Origin: Pseudactinotalea terrae | GTDB lineage: Bacteria; Actinomycetota; Actinomycetes; Actinomycetales; Beutenbergiaceae | NCBI RefSeq assembly: GCF_009733845.1 | Contig: NZ_WNXZ01000001.1 | Span: 806,001-870,000 of the forward strand | Length of the DNA: 64,000 bases | Reading direction: 5' to 3' | Shown here: piece after piece, positions 45,267 to 54,721 of the stretch | Position numbering within the stretch: the first letter of the stretch is position 1 | Layout: the number at the start of each line of letters is the position of its first letter | Notes under the pieces: model-generated | Databases searched by the model: none | Seen by the model: the letters and a program-made list of their open reading frames with translations, nothing else | Told to the model about the DNA's origin: nothing | Made by a program: the position numbers and the translations under genes

Positions 45267-47738
45267 ATGGGTGAGCGGCGCCTCCCTGTCTCGACCTACC
45301 GGCTCCAGCTCGGACCCGATCTGAGCTTCGACGACGCACGGGAGCGGCTCGGCTACCTGCAGTCGCTGGGCGTCACCGATCTGTACCTGTCCCCGATCCT
45401 CGCGGCCGCGCCGGGTTCGACGCACGGGTACGACGTCGTGGACCACGAGCGCGTCAGCGAGATCATGGGTGGCCGGGAGGGTCTCGAAAGGCTCGCTGCG
45501 GCCGCGCACGAGCGCGACATGGGGATCGTGCTCGACATCGTGCCGAACCACATGGCCGCACCGACGCCCGCCTACCTGAACAAGGCGCTCTGGTCGGTGC
45601 TCGCCGACGGACCGGAGTCGCCCTACGCCTCCTGGTTCGACATCGATCTCGAGTCCGGTCCCGTGCTGATGCCCCTGCTGGGCCGCCGGATCGGGGCCGT
45701 GCTCGCCGATGGTGAGCTGAGCGTCGAGCCCGCACCGGCCGCGCTCGTCGAGTCCGGCTGGTCCGGGCACGTGCTGCGCTACTTCGACCATGTGCTGCCC
45801 GTTCGCGCGGGGACCGAGCACCTGCCGCTGGCCGAGCTGGTCGACCGGCAGCACTACCGCGTCGCGTACTGGAAGGTCGGCGACGAGGAGCTGAACTACC
45901 GGCGGTTCTTCGACGTCGGGACACTGGTGGCGATCCGGGTCGAGCAGCGCGAGGTCTTCGACGCCACGCACCGGCTCGTCGTCGAGCTCGTGGAGCAGGG
46001 CGTCGTCGACGGGCTGCGGGTGGACCATCCCGACGGCCTCGCCGACCCCCGTGGCTACTTCCGTTGGCTCGACGAGGCGACCGGCGGCGCGTGGACGGTC
46101 GCCGAGAAGATCCTCGAGCCTGACGAGACGCTGCCCGGGGACTGGCCGGTGGCCGGTACCACCGGCTACGACACGGCCTGGCGCATCGCCCAGGTGCAGA
46201 TCGACCCGAGCGGTGTGGCCGAGCTCGCCGGCGTGATGACCACGCTCAGCGGTGACGCGATGGGAGGACTGGGCTCCGTCGTCGAGCAGGCGAAACGTGA
46301 GATCGCCACGGGATCGCTCTCGGCAGAGGTGGAACGGCTGAGCCACGTCATCGCTGACGAGTGCCGAGCGGACGTGCGTCTGCGTGACCACACCTTGACG
46401 GCCATCCGGGAGTGCGTCCGCGAGCTGGTCGTGGCGTGCGACCGGTATCGCGCGTACGTGGTGCCGGGCGAGGCGGCGCCGGCGCTGAGCGTGGGGCTGG
46501 TGGCCGACATGGCGGAGCACGCTCGCGAGCGGCTCGACGCCGAACGGGGCGAGACGCTCGACCTCGTGGTCGACCTCGTGCTGGGTCGCGAGGCAGGCAG
46601 CGCGGGGCGCCGGCTGCAGCCGCGGCGCGATGAGATCATCGTGCGGTTCCAGCAGGTGTGCGGTGCGGTGATGGCCAAGGGCGTCGAGGACACCGCGTTC
46701 TACCGGTGGACGCACCTGACGGCGTTGTGCGAGGTGGGTGGTGCGCCGCAGAAGTTCGCGATCGCTGCCGATGACCTGCACGCCTTCGCGCACTCGCAGC
46801 AGCTGAGCCACCCTGCGACGATGACCAACGGCTCCACCCACGACAGCAAGCGCGGCGAGGACGTGCGAGCGCGGATCGGCGTGCTCTCGCAGCTCGGGTC
46901 CGCGTGGCGCGAGCACGTGCACGCGCTGCGGTCTGCGACCGAGTCCTACCGCCCTGCGCTCCACGGTCGCACTGAGAACCTGCTGTGGCAGACGCTCGCC
47001 GGGACCTGGACCGCGACGGGACCGCTCGCCGTCGAACGTCTCGCCGCCTACCTCGTCAAGGCGAGCCGGGAGGCGAAGGACTGGACCACCTGGACCGCGC
47101 CCGACGAAGCGGGTGAGGCCGAGCTCACCGAGCTCGTGGCGACGCTGTCGCAGGACGAGGCTGTGCGTGAGCTGATGACCGCGTGGGTGCGCCGCACGAG
47201 CGAGCCGGTGCGCACGGCGATCCTGGTGACCAAGGCGCTGCAGCTGACGATGCCGGGCGTCGCCGACGTCTACCAGGGCACCGAGACCACCGCGATCGGG
47301 TTGGTCGACCCGGACAACCGGGGGCCCGTGGACGTGGTGCCGCTGGCGGCTGCGCTCGAGCGGCTCGACGCCGGCCAGCGGCCCGCCGATCTCGGCGAGG
47401 AGAAGCTGCGGCTCACGGCGTCCGTGCTGCGGTTGCGGCGGCGTCGCCCCGAGGCGTTCGTGGGCGGCCGGGCAGGCTACGCGGCGCTGCCGACGACCAC
47501 CGGGCACGCGCTGGCCTTCATGCGGACGGTCGACGATGTCCCCTCGGTGTGCACGGTGGTCACCAGGCTCCCGGTCGGGCTGGCGGCGGCCGGCGGGTGG
47601 GCGTCGCAGACCGTGGTGCTCCCCGAGGGTCGGTGGCGCGACGTGGTCTCCGGTGCCGACCACGACGGCGGCAGCGTCCTGCTGAGCGAGCTGCTGTCCG
47701 ACTCCCCTGCCGCCGTCCTCGAGGCGCTCGAGGACTGA
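45267..47738 (+). CDS. treY: Malto-oligosyltrehalose synthase TreY
   Basis: An 823-residue GH13 enzyme. Family marks are STYRLQLGPDLSFDDA at the N-terminus, LDIVPNHMA, DGLRVDHPDG, WTVAEKIL and the central SSTHDSKRGEDVRAR-like NGSTHDSKRGED. It converts the reducing end of maltodextrin to a trehalose unit, which TreZ then releases. It follows glgX with one base between, so the two are an operon. treZ, usually next, is 3.6 kb away. Confidence 0.95.
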   Translation: MGERRLPVSTYRLQLGPDLSFDDARERLGYLQSLGVTDLYLSPILAAAPGSTHGYDVVDHERVSEIMGGREGLERLAAAAHERDMGIVLDIVPNHMAAPTPAYLNKALWSVLADGPESPYASWFDIDLESGPVLMPLLGRRIGAVLADGELSVEPAPAALVESGWSGHVLRYFDHVLPVRAGTEHLPLAELVDRQHYRVAYWKVGDEELNYRRFFDVGTLVAIRVEQREVFDATHRLVVELVEQGVVDGLRVDHPDGLADPRGYFRWLDEATGGAWTVAEKILEPDETLPGDWPVAGTTGYDTAWRIAQVQIDPSGVAELAGVMTTLSGDAMGGLGSVVEQAKREIATGSLSAEVERLSHVIADECRADVRLRDHTLTAIRECVRELVVACDRYRAYVVPGEAAPALSVGLVADMAEHARERLDAERGETLDLVVDLVLGREAGSAGRRLQPRRDEIIVRFQQVCGAVMAKGVEDTAFYRWTHLTALCEVGGAPQKFAIAADDLHAFAHSQQLSHPATMTNGSTHDSKRGEDVRARIGVLSQLGSAWREHVHALRSATESYRPALHGRTENLLWQTLAGTWTATGPLAVERLAAYLVKASREAKDWTTWTAPDEAGEAELTELVATLSQDEAVRELMTAWVRRTSEPVRTAILVTKALQLTMPGVADVYQGTETTAIGLVDPDNRGPVDVVPLAAALERLDAGQRPADLGEEKLRLTASVLRLRRRRPEAFVGGRAGYAALPTTTGHALAFMRTVDDVPSVCTVVTRLPVGLAAAGGWASQTVVLPEGRWRDVVSGADHDGGSVLLSELLSDSPAAVLEALED

Positions 47739-47755
47739 GGGGTCGCGGGTCCGGG

Positions 47756-48403
47756 TCAGCCCGGCCCGCGCTCGAGGGCGTGCCGGTTCGCGAGGTACTG
47801 CTTCTTCCCGATCAGCCGCCAGGCCAGCCGGCCCGGCAGCGGCATGTGGGTGCGCAGCCAGGTCTCCCCGCCGTCGGGTTGGGCGGCCAGGATCGCGCCG
47901 AGGAACGGGAATGCCTGTCCCTTCGGTACGGCCCTGCGGCCGTGCTGACCGGCAGCATCGACCTCTTTCTGCGTCATGACCTCCTCGAGGGCCGGGACGA
48001 CGTTCTTCTCCTCGTCCGGGAGGTGCTCTGCCAGGCACCGGTTGATGCCGACCAGAGCCTGGAGGACCGGCTCGGCGTCCGCGTGGGTGCCGCTGGCGCG
48101 CCAGGCGGGTAGGGCTGCGTCGAGGGCGTTCAGGAAGACCAGCATCGCGGCGTGCTGCTCCTTCATCCGTTCGACGTGGAGGGCGCAGGAAGGCAAGCGT
48201 TGGGTCACCGGCTCCCAGAAGTGCCCGTCCTCGTACTCGTGATGGCTGTGAAGGCCGGCCGAGAGGGCGTGGATGTGGGCGGCGACGATGTCCGCGTGAG
48301 CCGCATCGCCCTCGCGGACCCCTGTCACGAGCGTGGCAGCCCCGCCGAACCCGGCCTTGAAGGTGCGGTGGATGTCGATCATCCCGCTGACGTCGCAGGG
48401 CAT
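47756..48403 (-). CDS. Hemerythrin-like (HHE) domain protein
   Basis: A 215-residue protein with a four-helix HHE domain: the His in MIDIHRTFK, HSHHEYEDGHFW, ERMKEQHAAM and AEHLPDEEKNVVPAL supply the expected diiron ligands. It may bind oxygen or nitric oxide, or sense iron. ATG at 48403 follows a clear GGAGGGCG. In-frame upstream starts are rejected because the extra N-terminus is Arg/Ser-rich noise. It lies opposite to treY and converges on it with 17 bases between. Confidence 0.86.
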   Translation of the reverse strand: MPCDVSGMIDIHRTFKAGFGGAATLVTGVREGDAAHADIVAAHIHALSAGLHSHHEYEDGHFWEPVTQRLPSCALHVERMKEQHAAMLVFLNALDAALPAWRASGTHADAEPVLQALVGINRCLAEHLPDEEKNVVPALEEVMTQKEVDAAGQHGRRAVPKGQAFPFLGAILAAQPDGGETWLRTHMPLPGRLAWRLIGKKQYLANRHALERGPG

Positions 48404-48509
48404 CGCGCCCTCCTCCTGCTCGGACGTGCTCCCCCGGTGTGGGAAGCGTAGGGCGGTAGACGTTCGCGGGAGGTCGAATCGAGCGTCGTCGTGCGGCACA
48501 CTTCGCCAG

Positions 48510-48950
48510 ATGGAGATCCGGGACCTGCGGGCCGACGAGGTCGACCTGGCGGTCGAGCTGTCGTCGCGGTGCGACCTGGTGCGGCCGTGGAACGAGCCCG
48601 CTGGCGACCTGGTGAGAGCACTGACCGGCAGCACCTCGACCGTCCTCGCAGGGATTGACGGCGATGCCCTCGTGGGAACAGCGATGGTCGGGCACGACGG
48701 GCACCGCGGCTGGGTGTACTACCTCGCGGTCACGCCGGACCGGCAGGGCAAGGGATGGGGCAGGGCGCTGATGAGTGCTGCCGAGGACTGGCTGCGAGAG
48801 CGTGGCGCGCCCAAGGTCCAGCTGATGGTGCGCGACGGGAACGAGGCCGTGATCGGCTTCTACCAGTCGCTGGGGTACTCGAACCAGGGTGTCGCCGTGC
48901 TGGGGAGGTTCCTCGATCCCGAGCTCGAGGCGCGCCGGCGGATGGGGTAG
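48510..48950 (+). CDS. GNAT N-acetyltransferase
   Basis: A 146-residue GNAT protein similar to YpeA. The acetyl-CoA site is in YYLAVTPDRQGKGWGRALM, and the C-terminal motif is VIGFYQSLGYSNQGV. The substrate is unknown. CACACT ends seven bases before the ATG, a weak leaderless -10. It points away from the hemerythrin gene. Confidence 0.85.
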   Translation: MEIRDLRADEVDLAVELSSRCDLVRPWNEPAGDLVRALTGSTSTVLAGIDGDALVGTAMVGHDGHRGWVYYLAVTPDRQGKGWGRALMSAAEDWLRERGAPKVQLMVRDGNEAVIGFYQSLGYSNQGVAVLGRFLDPELEARRRMG

Positions 48951-49295
48951 CCAGCCTTCTCGCGGCCGCAGACGCGGTCGCGGCCGTTCGCAGCCATGAT
49001 CTTGCCGGAACTGCGGCGGCCGACCACCCCGATCGGCAGGCACCCTCTATCCGCACCACCGCCTGGCGCTACCCGCACCTCGCCGATCCGCACGATGGCC
49101 GCCCGACAGCGCCACGTCCCCGGATCCAGCTCTCGCGCCGGATCTCATCCACCTCCCGGGCAGGACGCGAAGCACCGCCGTTGGCCAGCGCCCACGCCCG
49201 GTCTCACGTGCTTCGTCCGGTTCCGCGGCACGAGCTTCTTCCGCAGGTTCTGGGGCTTTGGGTGGGTTGTCGGTGGTCGGTGGTCTACTTCTCGT
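48951..49295. other. Gene-free interval before DUF222-HNH gene 2
   Basis: These 345 bases have no convincing gene. An open frame runs in from 48996 but its residues are proline/arginine-rich without family features. The right end carries a PafBC-like promoter (49267-49289). No tRNA or repeat unit is evident. Confidence 0.55.
49267..49289 (+). promoter_or_regulatory. PafBC/RecA-NDp-like DNA-damage promoter of DUF222-HNH gene 2
   Basis: TTGTCGGTG matches the upstream half of the RecA-independent damage motif fully. Eight bases later comes TCTACT (TAnnnT consensus, with C for A at the second position), then six bases and the ATG. The distance from TTGTCG to the ATG is 29 bases, identical to the first DUF222 gene. 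Confidence 0.7.
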
Positions 49296-51206
49296 ATGGA
49301 TGTTCTACCTCTGAGTCTGACCGGTGACGGGGCGTTGCGCGCTGCTGTCGCGGCTGCTCGCGAGGTGACCCGCATGGAGGGCGTCCAGATCGATCACCTG
49401 GCCCAGTACCTCGGGGAGGTCGCCGCCGACTGGGAGCCGCCGGCCTGGCAGCGCCCCGGGATGGAGCAGGCGATCCGGCTCGGTGGCCCGGGAACCCCGC
49501 AGGTCCCTGAGTTCGCGGTCTGCGAGGTCGCCGCCGCGTTGGGGCTGACGCAACCGGCCGCGACCAGCCTGTGTGCCGATGTGCTGGACCTGTCCTACCG
49601 GCTCCGCGGTATCGCGACCTCGGTGCGCGCCGGAGCCTTGAGCTTTGCACGGGCGCGGGTGATCGCCCGCCGCACCCGGGACCTGACCCGGGAGCAGGCC
49701 GAGCTCGTGGAGGCGCGCCTGTGCCGGCCCCGGGACACCGGGCGCGGTCCGCAGCCGATGGCCGCCCTGGTCCCGATGAGCCGGCTGCGTACCGTGATCG
49801 ACCAGGCCGTGATCACCGTGCGCGGCCCCGAGACCGAGGCCGAGGCCGAAGCCCGGGTCGCGGCCTCGTTGTATGTCGAGGTCGTGCACCAGGTCGGCGC
49901 CGCCACCGACCTGGCCGCCCGGCTGGCCACCGCTGACGCCGCCCGCCTGGACGCACGGCTGGACCAGATCGCCGGCTGGCTGACCGACCTCGGCGATACC
50001 CGCCCCAAGAAGATCCTGCGCGCCGTGGCCCTGGGCCTGCTCGCCGACCCCGCCCTGCTGGGCGCCCTGCACGACCTCCACACCCAGCACGAGCCGCACG
50101 AGAACCCGACCCCCGCCGCGACACCACCCACCGCGCCGCAGCCCACCCACGACGCCGTGTCCCTGCCATCCGCATCGACTCGGGGGTCGAGCGCCACACC
50201 GCAAGGATCGTCGCCACCACCCCAGCTCTCTCCTTCATCGACGGCACCGCCGACCATGCCCTGCGATCGGCCTGAGGCAACTGCGTCAGACCCGCCGTGG
50301 TCAACACCGCCGGGTGCATCGGGCGAACACACCGGACCGCCAGCCAGACCCGCCCCGGATCCCTTCGACCTGCTCCCCGACCCGGCTGACCGCACGCCCG
50401 GGACCGACGCATCCGACCCCACCGGAGCCGACCCCCGACCCGACCCCCACGCGTCCCAGCCCGCGGCGCGGGCTGCCGGTGTGGCTGGTCTGCCCGCAGG
50501 ACTGCTGGCCAAGCTCGGAAACCTCGGCTCGACGGTGCTGTACGTGCACCTCGACCGGCCCTCGGGCACCTGGTGCGCCGAAGGCGCCGGGGTGCTGACC
50601 AAGGAACAAGCCATGCAGATCCTCGGACACTCCAACGTGAGCATCCGCCCGGTGCTGGACCTGGCCGAACCGCTGAAATACACCGGCTACGAAGCACCAC
50701 CGAAGCTCAAAGAACAGCTCGCCCTGCTCAACGCCGGCTACTGCACCTTCCCCCACTGCCACCGCCGCGCCCGGGCCAGCGACGTCGACCACCAGCTCAC
50801 CCACGCCAACGGCGGCCCGACCACCACCATGAACACCCACCGGCTCTGCCGCAAGCACCACCGCGCCAAGGACAAAGGCCACTGGCGCGTCGCCCAACCC
50901 GCACCCGGGATCTGGATCTGGGCCTCCCCCGCCGGCGCCACCTACCTCGTCACCAACGGCACCACCACACCACTGAACGGCATCCTCACCCGCACCACAC
51001 CCCCGGCCGAGTCCGAGCCCGAGAACCCGTCCGCGCCCGAGACCACGGCGAACCGACCCGCCCGCTTGAACGCCGCCGACCCACGCACCCTCGACGTCCC
51101 CACCGAAGGCCACCCCTGGAAACCCGCCTGGGACCCCTGGAACGACTGGGACCCCCTGACCCAAACCGAGCACGAATACACCTACGGCTACCTCAACGCC
51201 GGATGA
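49296..51206 (+). CDS. DUF222 and HNH endonuclease domain protein (13E12-like), copy 2
   Basis: A 636-residue protein. The DUF222 helical domain covers about 40-260 (FAVCEVAAALGLTQPAATS, RAGALSFARARVIA). A Pro/Thr/Ser-rich spacer covers about 270-400. The HNH module lies at about 483-530, with CTFPHC, DVDHQLTHANGG, and HRLCRKHHRAKDKGHW, a complete C-C-DH-N-H-HH set. It fits a damage-induced HNH endonuclease. ATG at 49296 agrees with the promoter geometry, and the upstream frame extension to 48996 is rejected. It splits treY from treZ. Confidence 0.88.
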   Translation: MDVLPLSLTGDGALRAAVAAAREVTRMEGVQIDHLAQYLGEVAADWEPPAWQRPGMEQAIRLGGPGTPQVPEFAVCEVAAALGLTQPAATSLCADVLDLSYRLRGIATSVRAGALSFARARVIARRTRDLTREQAELVEARLCRPRDTGRGPQPMAALVPMSRLRTVIDQAVITVRGPETEAEAEARVAASLYVEVVHQVGAATDLAARLATADAARLDARLDQIAGWLTDLGDTRPKKILRAVALGLLADPALLGALHDLHTQHEPHENPTPAATPPTAPQPTHDAVSLPSASTRGSSATPQGSSPPPQLSPSSTAPPTMPCDRPEATASDPPWSTPPGASGEHTGPPARPAPDPFDLLPDPADRTPGTDASDPTGADPRPDPHASQPAARAAGVAGLPAGLLAKLGNLGSTVLYVHLDRPSGTWCAEGAGVLTKEQAMQILGHSNVSIRPVLDLAEPLKYTGYEAPPKLKEQLALLNAGYCTFPHCHRRARASDVDHQLTHANGGPTTTMNTHRLCRKHHRAKDKGHWRVAQPAPGIWIWASPAGATYLVTNGTTTPLNGILTRTTPPAESEPENPSAPETTANRPARLNAADPRTLDVPTEGHPWKPAWDPWNDWDPLTQTEHEYTYGYLNAG

Positions 51207-51330
51207 CCAGGAACCCCTGGGTTGGCCATCCTCGCCGCACGTTGACGACCCTGCACGAGGGTCGCGCACGACCTGGACGGCCGCGGTCTCGCTCAGCACG
51301 GGCCCGATGCATGCCACCTCTGCGTGTGGG

Positions 51331-51336
51331 TACCGT
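51331..51336 (+). promoter_or_regulatory. -10 element (TACCGT) of treZ, leaderless geometry
   Basis: TACCGT, six bases, then ATG at 51343. It is identical in hexamer and spacing to the element before the APH-like gene at 31394, and would give treZ its own promoter after separation from treXY. Confidence 0.45.
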
Positions 51337-51342
51337 CAACCA

Positions 51343-53103
51343 ATGAGCTCGATCCCGATCCGCGTCTGGGCGCCGAACGCACGAAGCGTCGGCGTCGTCG
51401 TCGAGGGCAACACCCTGCCGCTGTCCGCCGAGCCGGACGGCTGGTGGGTCCATTCCCCTGGGCTACCGGCGGGCACCGACTACGCCTTCATGCTCGACGG
51501 CGACGGCCCCTACCCCGACCCGCGCAGCGCGCACCAGCCCCACGGCGTCCACGGGCCCTCACGTACCTTCGACCCCACCCAGCACGCCTGGCAGGATGCC
51601 GACTGGCCCGGCATCGACGTGCGCGGCGCAGTCATCTACGAGCTCCACGTCGGCACCTTCACACCCGAGGGCACCCTCGACTCAGCCATCGAACGCCTGG
51701 ACCATCTCGCTGACACGGGCGTGGACATCATCGAGCTGATGCCGGTCGCAGCATTCCCCGGGACGCGTGGGTGGGGCTACGACGGCGTGGCGCTCTACGC
51801 CGTCCACGACACCTACGGCGGCCCGGCCGCGCTGCAGCGCTTCGTCGACGCCGCGCACGCGCGCGGGCTCGGCGTCGCGCTCGACGTGGTCGACAACCAC
51901 CTCGGCCCCACCGGCAACTACCTCGCCCTGTTCGGGCCCTACTTCACCGACGCCCACCACACGCCCTGGGGGTCGGCGGTCAACCTCGACCAGCCCGGGT
52001 CCGAGCACGTCCGCTCGTTCCTCATCGACAAGGCGGTGCGCTGGTTCCGAGACTTCCACCTCGACGCGCTCCGACTCGACGCCGTCCACGAGCTCCGGGA
52101 CGACTCGCCCACCCACGTGCTGGCACAGCTCGCCAGCACGACGGCGGCACTCGCCGCCGAGCTCGGGCGCCCCCTCGGCCTGATCGCCGAGTCGGACCTC
52201 AACGACGTCACGATGGTGACGCCCGTCTCCGAGGGCGGCCTCGGCATGACCGCCCAGTGGGACGACGACGTCCACCACGCCATCCACGCGTTCCTCACCG
52301 GCGAGCGGCACGGCTACTACACCGACTTCGGTTCACTCGAGACCCTCGTCGCCGCACTGCAGCAGGTGTTCGTGCACAACGGCACGTACTCCTCGTTCCG
52401 CCACAAGGTCTGGGGCGCGCCGGTACCAGACACCGTGGACCGGCGCCACTTCGTGATCGCGACCTCGACCCACGACCAGGTCGGCAACCGCGGCCTGGGT
52501 GACCGGCCGCCCGAGCGCCTCACCGCCGGGCAGTCCGCGATCGCGGCCGCGCTGCTGCTCACCACGCCCTTCACGCCGATGCTCTTCATGGGCGAGGAGT
52601 GGGCCTCGCGGACGCCCTTCCAGTTCTTCACCGACTTCGACGACCCCGACCTGGCGCAGGCGGTCCGCGAGGGTCGCGCCCGCGAGTTCGGCGAGCACGG
52701 CTGGGACGAGATCTACGGTCCCGGCGCCGAGGCACCCGACCCGCAGGCCGCCACCACCTTCGAACGCAGCCGCCTCGACTGGGACGAGCACACGCGACCC
52801 GAGCACGCCCGCCATCTCGCCTGGGTCAAGGCACTCATCGCGCTCCGCCGGCTTCGACCGGACCTCCGCGGCGGGGATGCCACGAGCCTCCGCGTCAGCG
52901 CCGACCCAACAGCGGGCTGGCTGATCCTGCACCGCGAGCACACGGACGTCGTCATCAACACGGCGGCGCACACGCAGCAGGTCACGCTCCCCGAGCCCGG
53001 CCCTCGCGTGGTGCTGGCCTCGTGGGAACCGCGCGACCACGGCGTCGATGACGGTGCCATCGATCTGGCCGCCCACGACGTCGTCATCCTCGGACGGGAC
53101 TGA
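51343..53103 (+). CDS. treZ: Malto-oligosyltrehalose trehalohydrolase TreZ
   Basis: A 586-residue GH13 enzyme with an N-terminal beta domain (IRVWAPNARSVGVVVEG), GWGYDGVALYAVHDTYGG, the nucleophile region LDALRLDAVHEL and the acid Glu in LIAESDLND. It cuts trehalose from the end made by TreY. The ATG at 51343 sits six bases after TACCGT; an in-frame ATG at 51307 is less likely because of that spacing. It converges with the winged-helix gene with 10 bases between. Confidence 0.94.
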   Translation: MSSIPIRVWAPNARSVGVVVEGNTLPLSAEPDGWWVHSPGLPAGTDYAFMLDGDGPYPDPRSAHQPHGVHGPSRTFDPTQHAWQDADWPGIDVRGAVIYELHVGTFTPEGTLDSAIERLDHLADTGVDIIELMPVAAFPGTRGWGYDGVALYAVHDTYGGPAALQRFVDAAHARGLGVALDVVDNHLGPTGNYLALFGPYFTDAHHTPWGSAVNLDQPGSEHVRSFLIDKAVRWFRDFHLDALRLDAVHELRDDSPTHVLAQLASTTAALAAELGRPLGLIAESDLNDVTMVTPVSEGGLGMTAQWDDDVHHAIHAFLTGERHGYYTDFGSLETLVAALQQVFVHNGTYSSFRHKVWGAPVPDTVDRRHFVIATSTHDQVGNRGLGDRPPERLTAGQSAIAAALLLTTPFTPMLFMGEEWASRTPFQFFTDFDDPDLAQAVREGRAREFGEHGWDEIYGPGAEAPDPQAATTFERSRLDWDEHTRPEHARHLAWVKALIALRRLRPDLRGGDATSLRVSADPTAGWLILHREHTDVVINTAAHTQQVTLPEPGPRVVLASWEPRDHGVDDGAIDLAAHDVVILGRD

Positions 53104-53113
53104 CAGGGTCGGC

Positions 53114-54133
53114 CTACTCCTCGAACCACGACACCGATGTGGCACCGTCCTGGAGCCGCCACGTGCCGACGACGCGGCCACCGCGCACCAGCGCCGCCGC
53201 GCCGTTCGAGAGCAGCCGCCTCCGCTCGGGCGGGACGATCCGCGAGTCCGCGGTCCCCGGACCCATCACCCACGGGTCGTAGGCAGGCAGGAGCTTGAGC
53301 GCGTCGGAAGGCTGAGCAGCCTGCAGGTCGTCCAGCGTCTCGGTGAGCACGTATGCGTGGACGCCCGCCACCGTCACGGCGCTCACCTCGTCACCGAGAT
53401 CGGCGAGCCACCCCGCCACCCGAGAACGCGGCGCACTCAGCCCTTCGGTCAACCAGTAGCTGAGGTTGGCCTCGGTGGCCGGCCCATACGCCCGCAGGTA
53501 CTGCCGGACAGCGAGCCGACCGGCGTCGTCGGCGTCCGGCAGCCCCGGCCAGTGCGGGTCGTCCCGCAGCCACCGGAACGTGCTCTGCCCCTGCCGCGGC
53601 GGCCCGAAGCAGATGTCGCCCCACCAGTGCAGCGGCTTGTAAAGGCTGTCGGCGCCCGCCCCGGTCGCCGCCGCCTCGGCCAGCTGTGCGACCGAACGCG
53701 CCCCGGCCAGGTGCGACGCGATCTCGGCGCGGGTGGCAGGCCCCGACGCCAGCGCCTCCCGTACCGCCGCACGCAACGCCTCCCAGTCGACGGCGTCGTC
53801 GACGATCTGCCGTTGCCACCGCCGCGACTCCCACGCCCGGCTCGTCGTCCGCACGGCCATGAGCACCGCGCCGATCTCCGGCGTGAACACGTAGGAGCCA
53901 CCGCGGAACGCGTAGCTCTGGATGAGCTCACCCGTTCGCAACGCGCTCTCGACCGCACCGGCCTGCGGGTCGGCCTGCCGGACCGCGAACGCCTCCTCCG
54001 CGGCGGGCAACGGCCACGCCCGCGCCGCCAGGACCCGCTCCGCCACGACCACGACGCCCGCGGCCAGCGGTGAGTCCAGCCCGTGGTGACGCCACCGCCA
54101 GGCGAGCGAGGCGCCGTCGTCGAGCGTGATCAT
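53114..54133 (-). CDS. Winged-helix DNA-binding (HTH_42/YcaQ-like) protein
   Basis: A 339-residue protein similar to the winged-helix DNA-binding family that includes YcaQ (AlkX), a DNA glycosylase for interstrand crosslinks. Recognisable parts are the N-terminal LAWRWRHHGLDSP, VFTPEIGAVLM, and the C-terminal LKLLPAYDPWVMGP. I do not see the QxD active-site motif of YcaQ glycosylases, so catalysis is unsure. ATG overlaps the DUF1697 stop (ATGA). Confidence 0.78.
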   Translation of the reverse strand: MITLDDGASLAWRWRHHGLDSPLAAGVVVVAERVLAARAWPLPAAEEAFAVRQADPQAGAVESALRTGELIQSYAFRGGSYVFTPEIGAVLMAVRTTSRAWESRRWQRQIVDDAVDWEALRAAVREALASGPATRAEIASHLAGARSVAQLAEAAATGAGADSLYKPLHWWGDICFGPPRQGQSTFRWLRDDPHWPGLPDADDAGRLAVRQYLRAYGPATEANLSYWLTEGLSAPRSRVAGWLADLGDEVSAVTVAGVHAYVLTETLDDLQAAQPSDALKLLPAYDPWVMGPGTADSRIVPPERRRLLSNGAAALVRGGRVVGTWRLQDGATSVSWFEE

Positions 54134-54684
54134 CCGCGGAGCCGCTCCTGCAGGGCGAGCACGGTGCGCCAGTTGCGCGCGGTCGCCTCCCGCTGTCCGG
54201 CGGCGCGTGAGCGGCCGAGCTTCTCGGCGAGCTTGCTGCGGCCCATCCCGTTCGGCAGGTGCAGGTAGAGAACGCGCCCGACGACGGTCAGATCGTCGGT
54301 CGAACCGCCCTCCCGGACGGCGTCGCGCAGGTCCCGCGCCGCACGCACCTGGTCGGGGGTGTAGTCCTGTGCGGCGACGACGGCGTGAAGCTTGGTCCCG
54401 TCGGTCTCGTCGGGATAGGGGTTGTGCTCGATGAGCTCCTCCCACTCCGCGGCCGTCAGCACGATGACCGTGGTGCTGACACCGCAGGCCTCGGCGATCG
54501 CCGCCTCCAGACCCCGGGCGAGCGCCGGCGGCTCGGCCTCGGCCGTGAAGGTGACGTTGCCCGACTGCACGTAGGTCGCGACGTCGGTGTGCCCGAGCTC
54601 CTCGACCGCGGCGCGCAGGTCCGCCATCGCGACCCGCACCCCGCCCACGTTGACACCCCGCAGCAGCGCGACACATCTGGCCAT
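54130..54684 (-). CDS. DUF1697 family protein
   Basis: A 184-residue protein with the standard start CVALLRGVNVGGVRVAMADLR and TYVQSGNVTF, then LPNGMGRSKLAEKL. DUF1697 proteins have no assigned function. It is transcribed with the winged-helix gene. The 37-base gap to the divergent HIT gene must hold promoters for both directions. Confidence 0.88.
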   Translation of the reverse strand: MARCVALLRGVNVGGVRVAMADLRAAVEELGHTDVATYVQSGNVTFTAEAEPPALARGLEAAIAEACGVSTTVIVLTAAEWEELIEHNPYPDETDGTKLHAVVAAQDYTPDQVRAARDLRDAVREGGSTDDLTVVGRVLYLHLPNGMGRSKLAEKLGRSRAAGQREATARNWRTVLALQERLRG

Positions 54685-54708
54685 CACCCCATCGTCGCAC
54701 CCACGTCC

Positions 54709-54714
54709 TAGGTT
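54709..54714 (+). promoter_or_regulatory. -10 element (TAGGTT) of the HIT-PPOX-GNAT operon, leaderless geometry
   Basis: TAGGTT, seven bases, ATG at 54722, without a ribosome-binding site. Confidence 0.45.
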
Positions 54715-54721
54715 AGGTGCC

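Noticed and set aside
45240-49043. Minus-strand open frame of about 1,270 codons antisense to treY
   Set aside because: It runs antisense through treY and across the hemerythrin gene in another frame; no motif, and no start or promoter signal.
48996-49295. N-terminal extension of DUF222-HNH gene 2
   Set aside because: It has Pro/Arg-rich residues with no family match, and it would place the promoter inside the gene.
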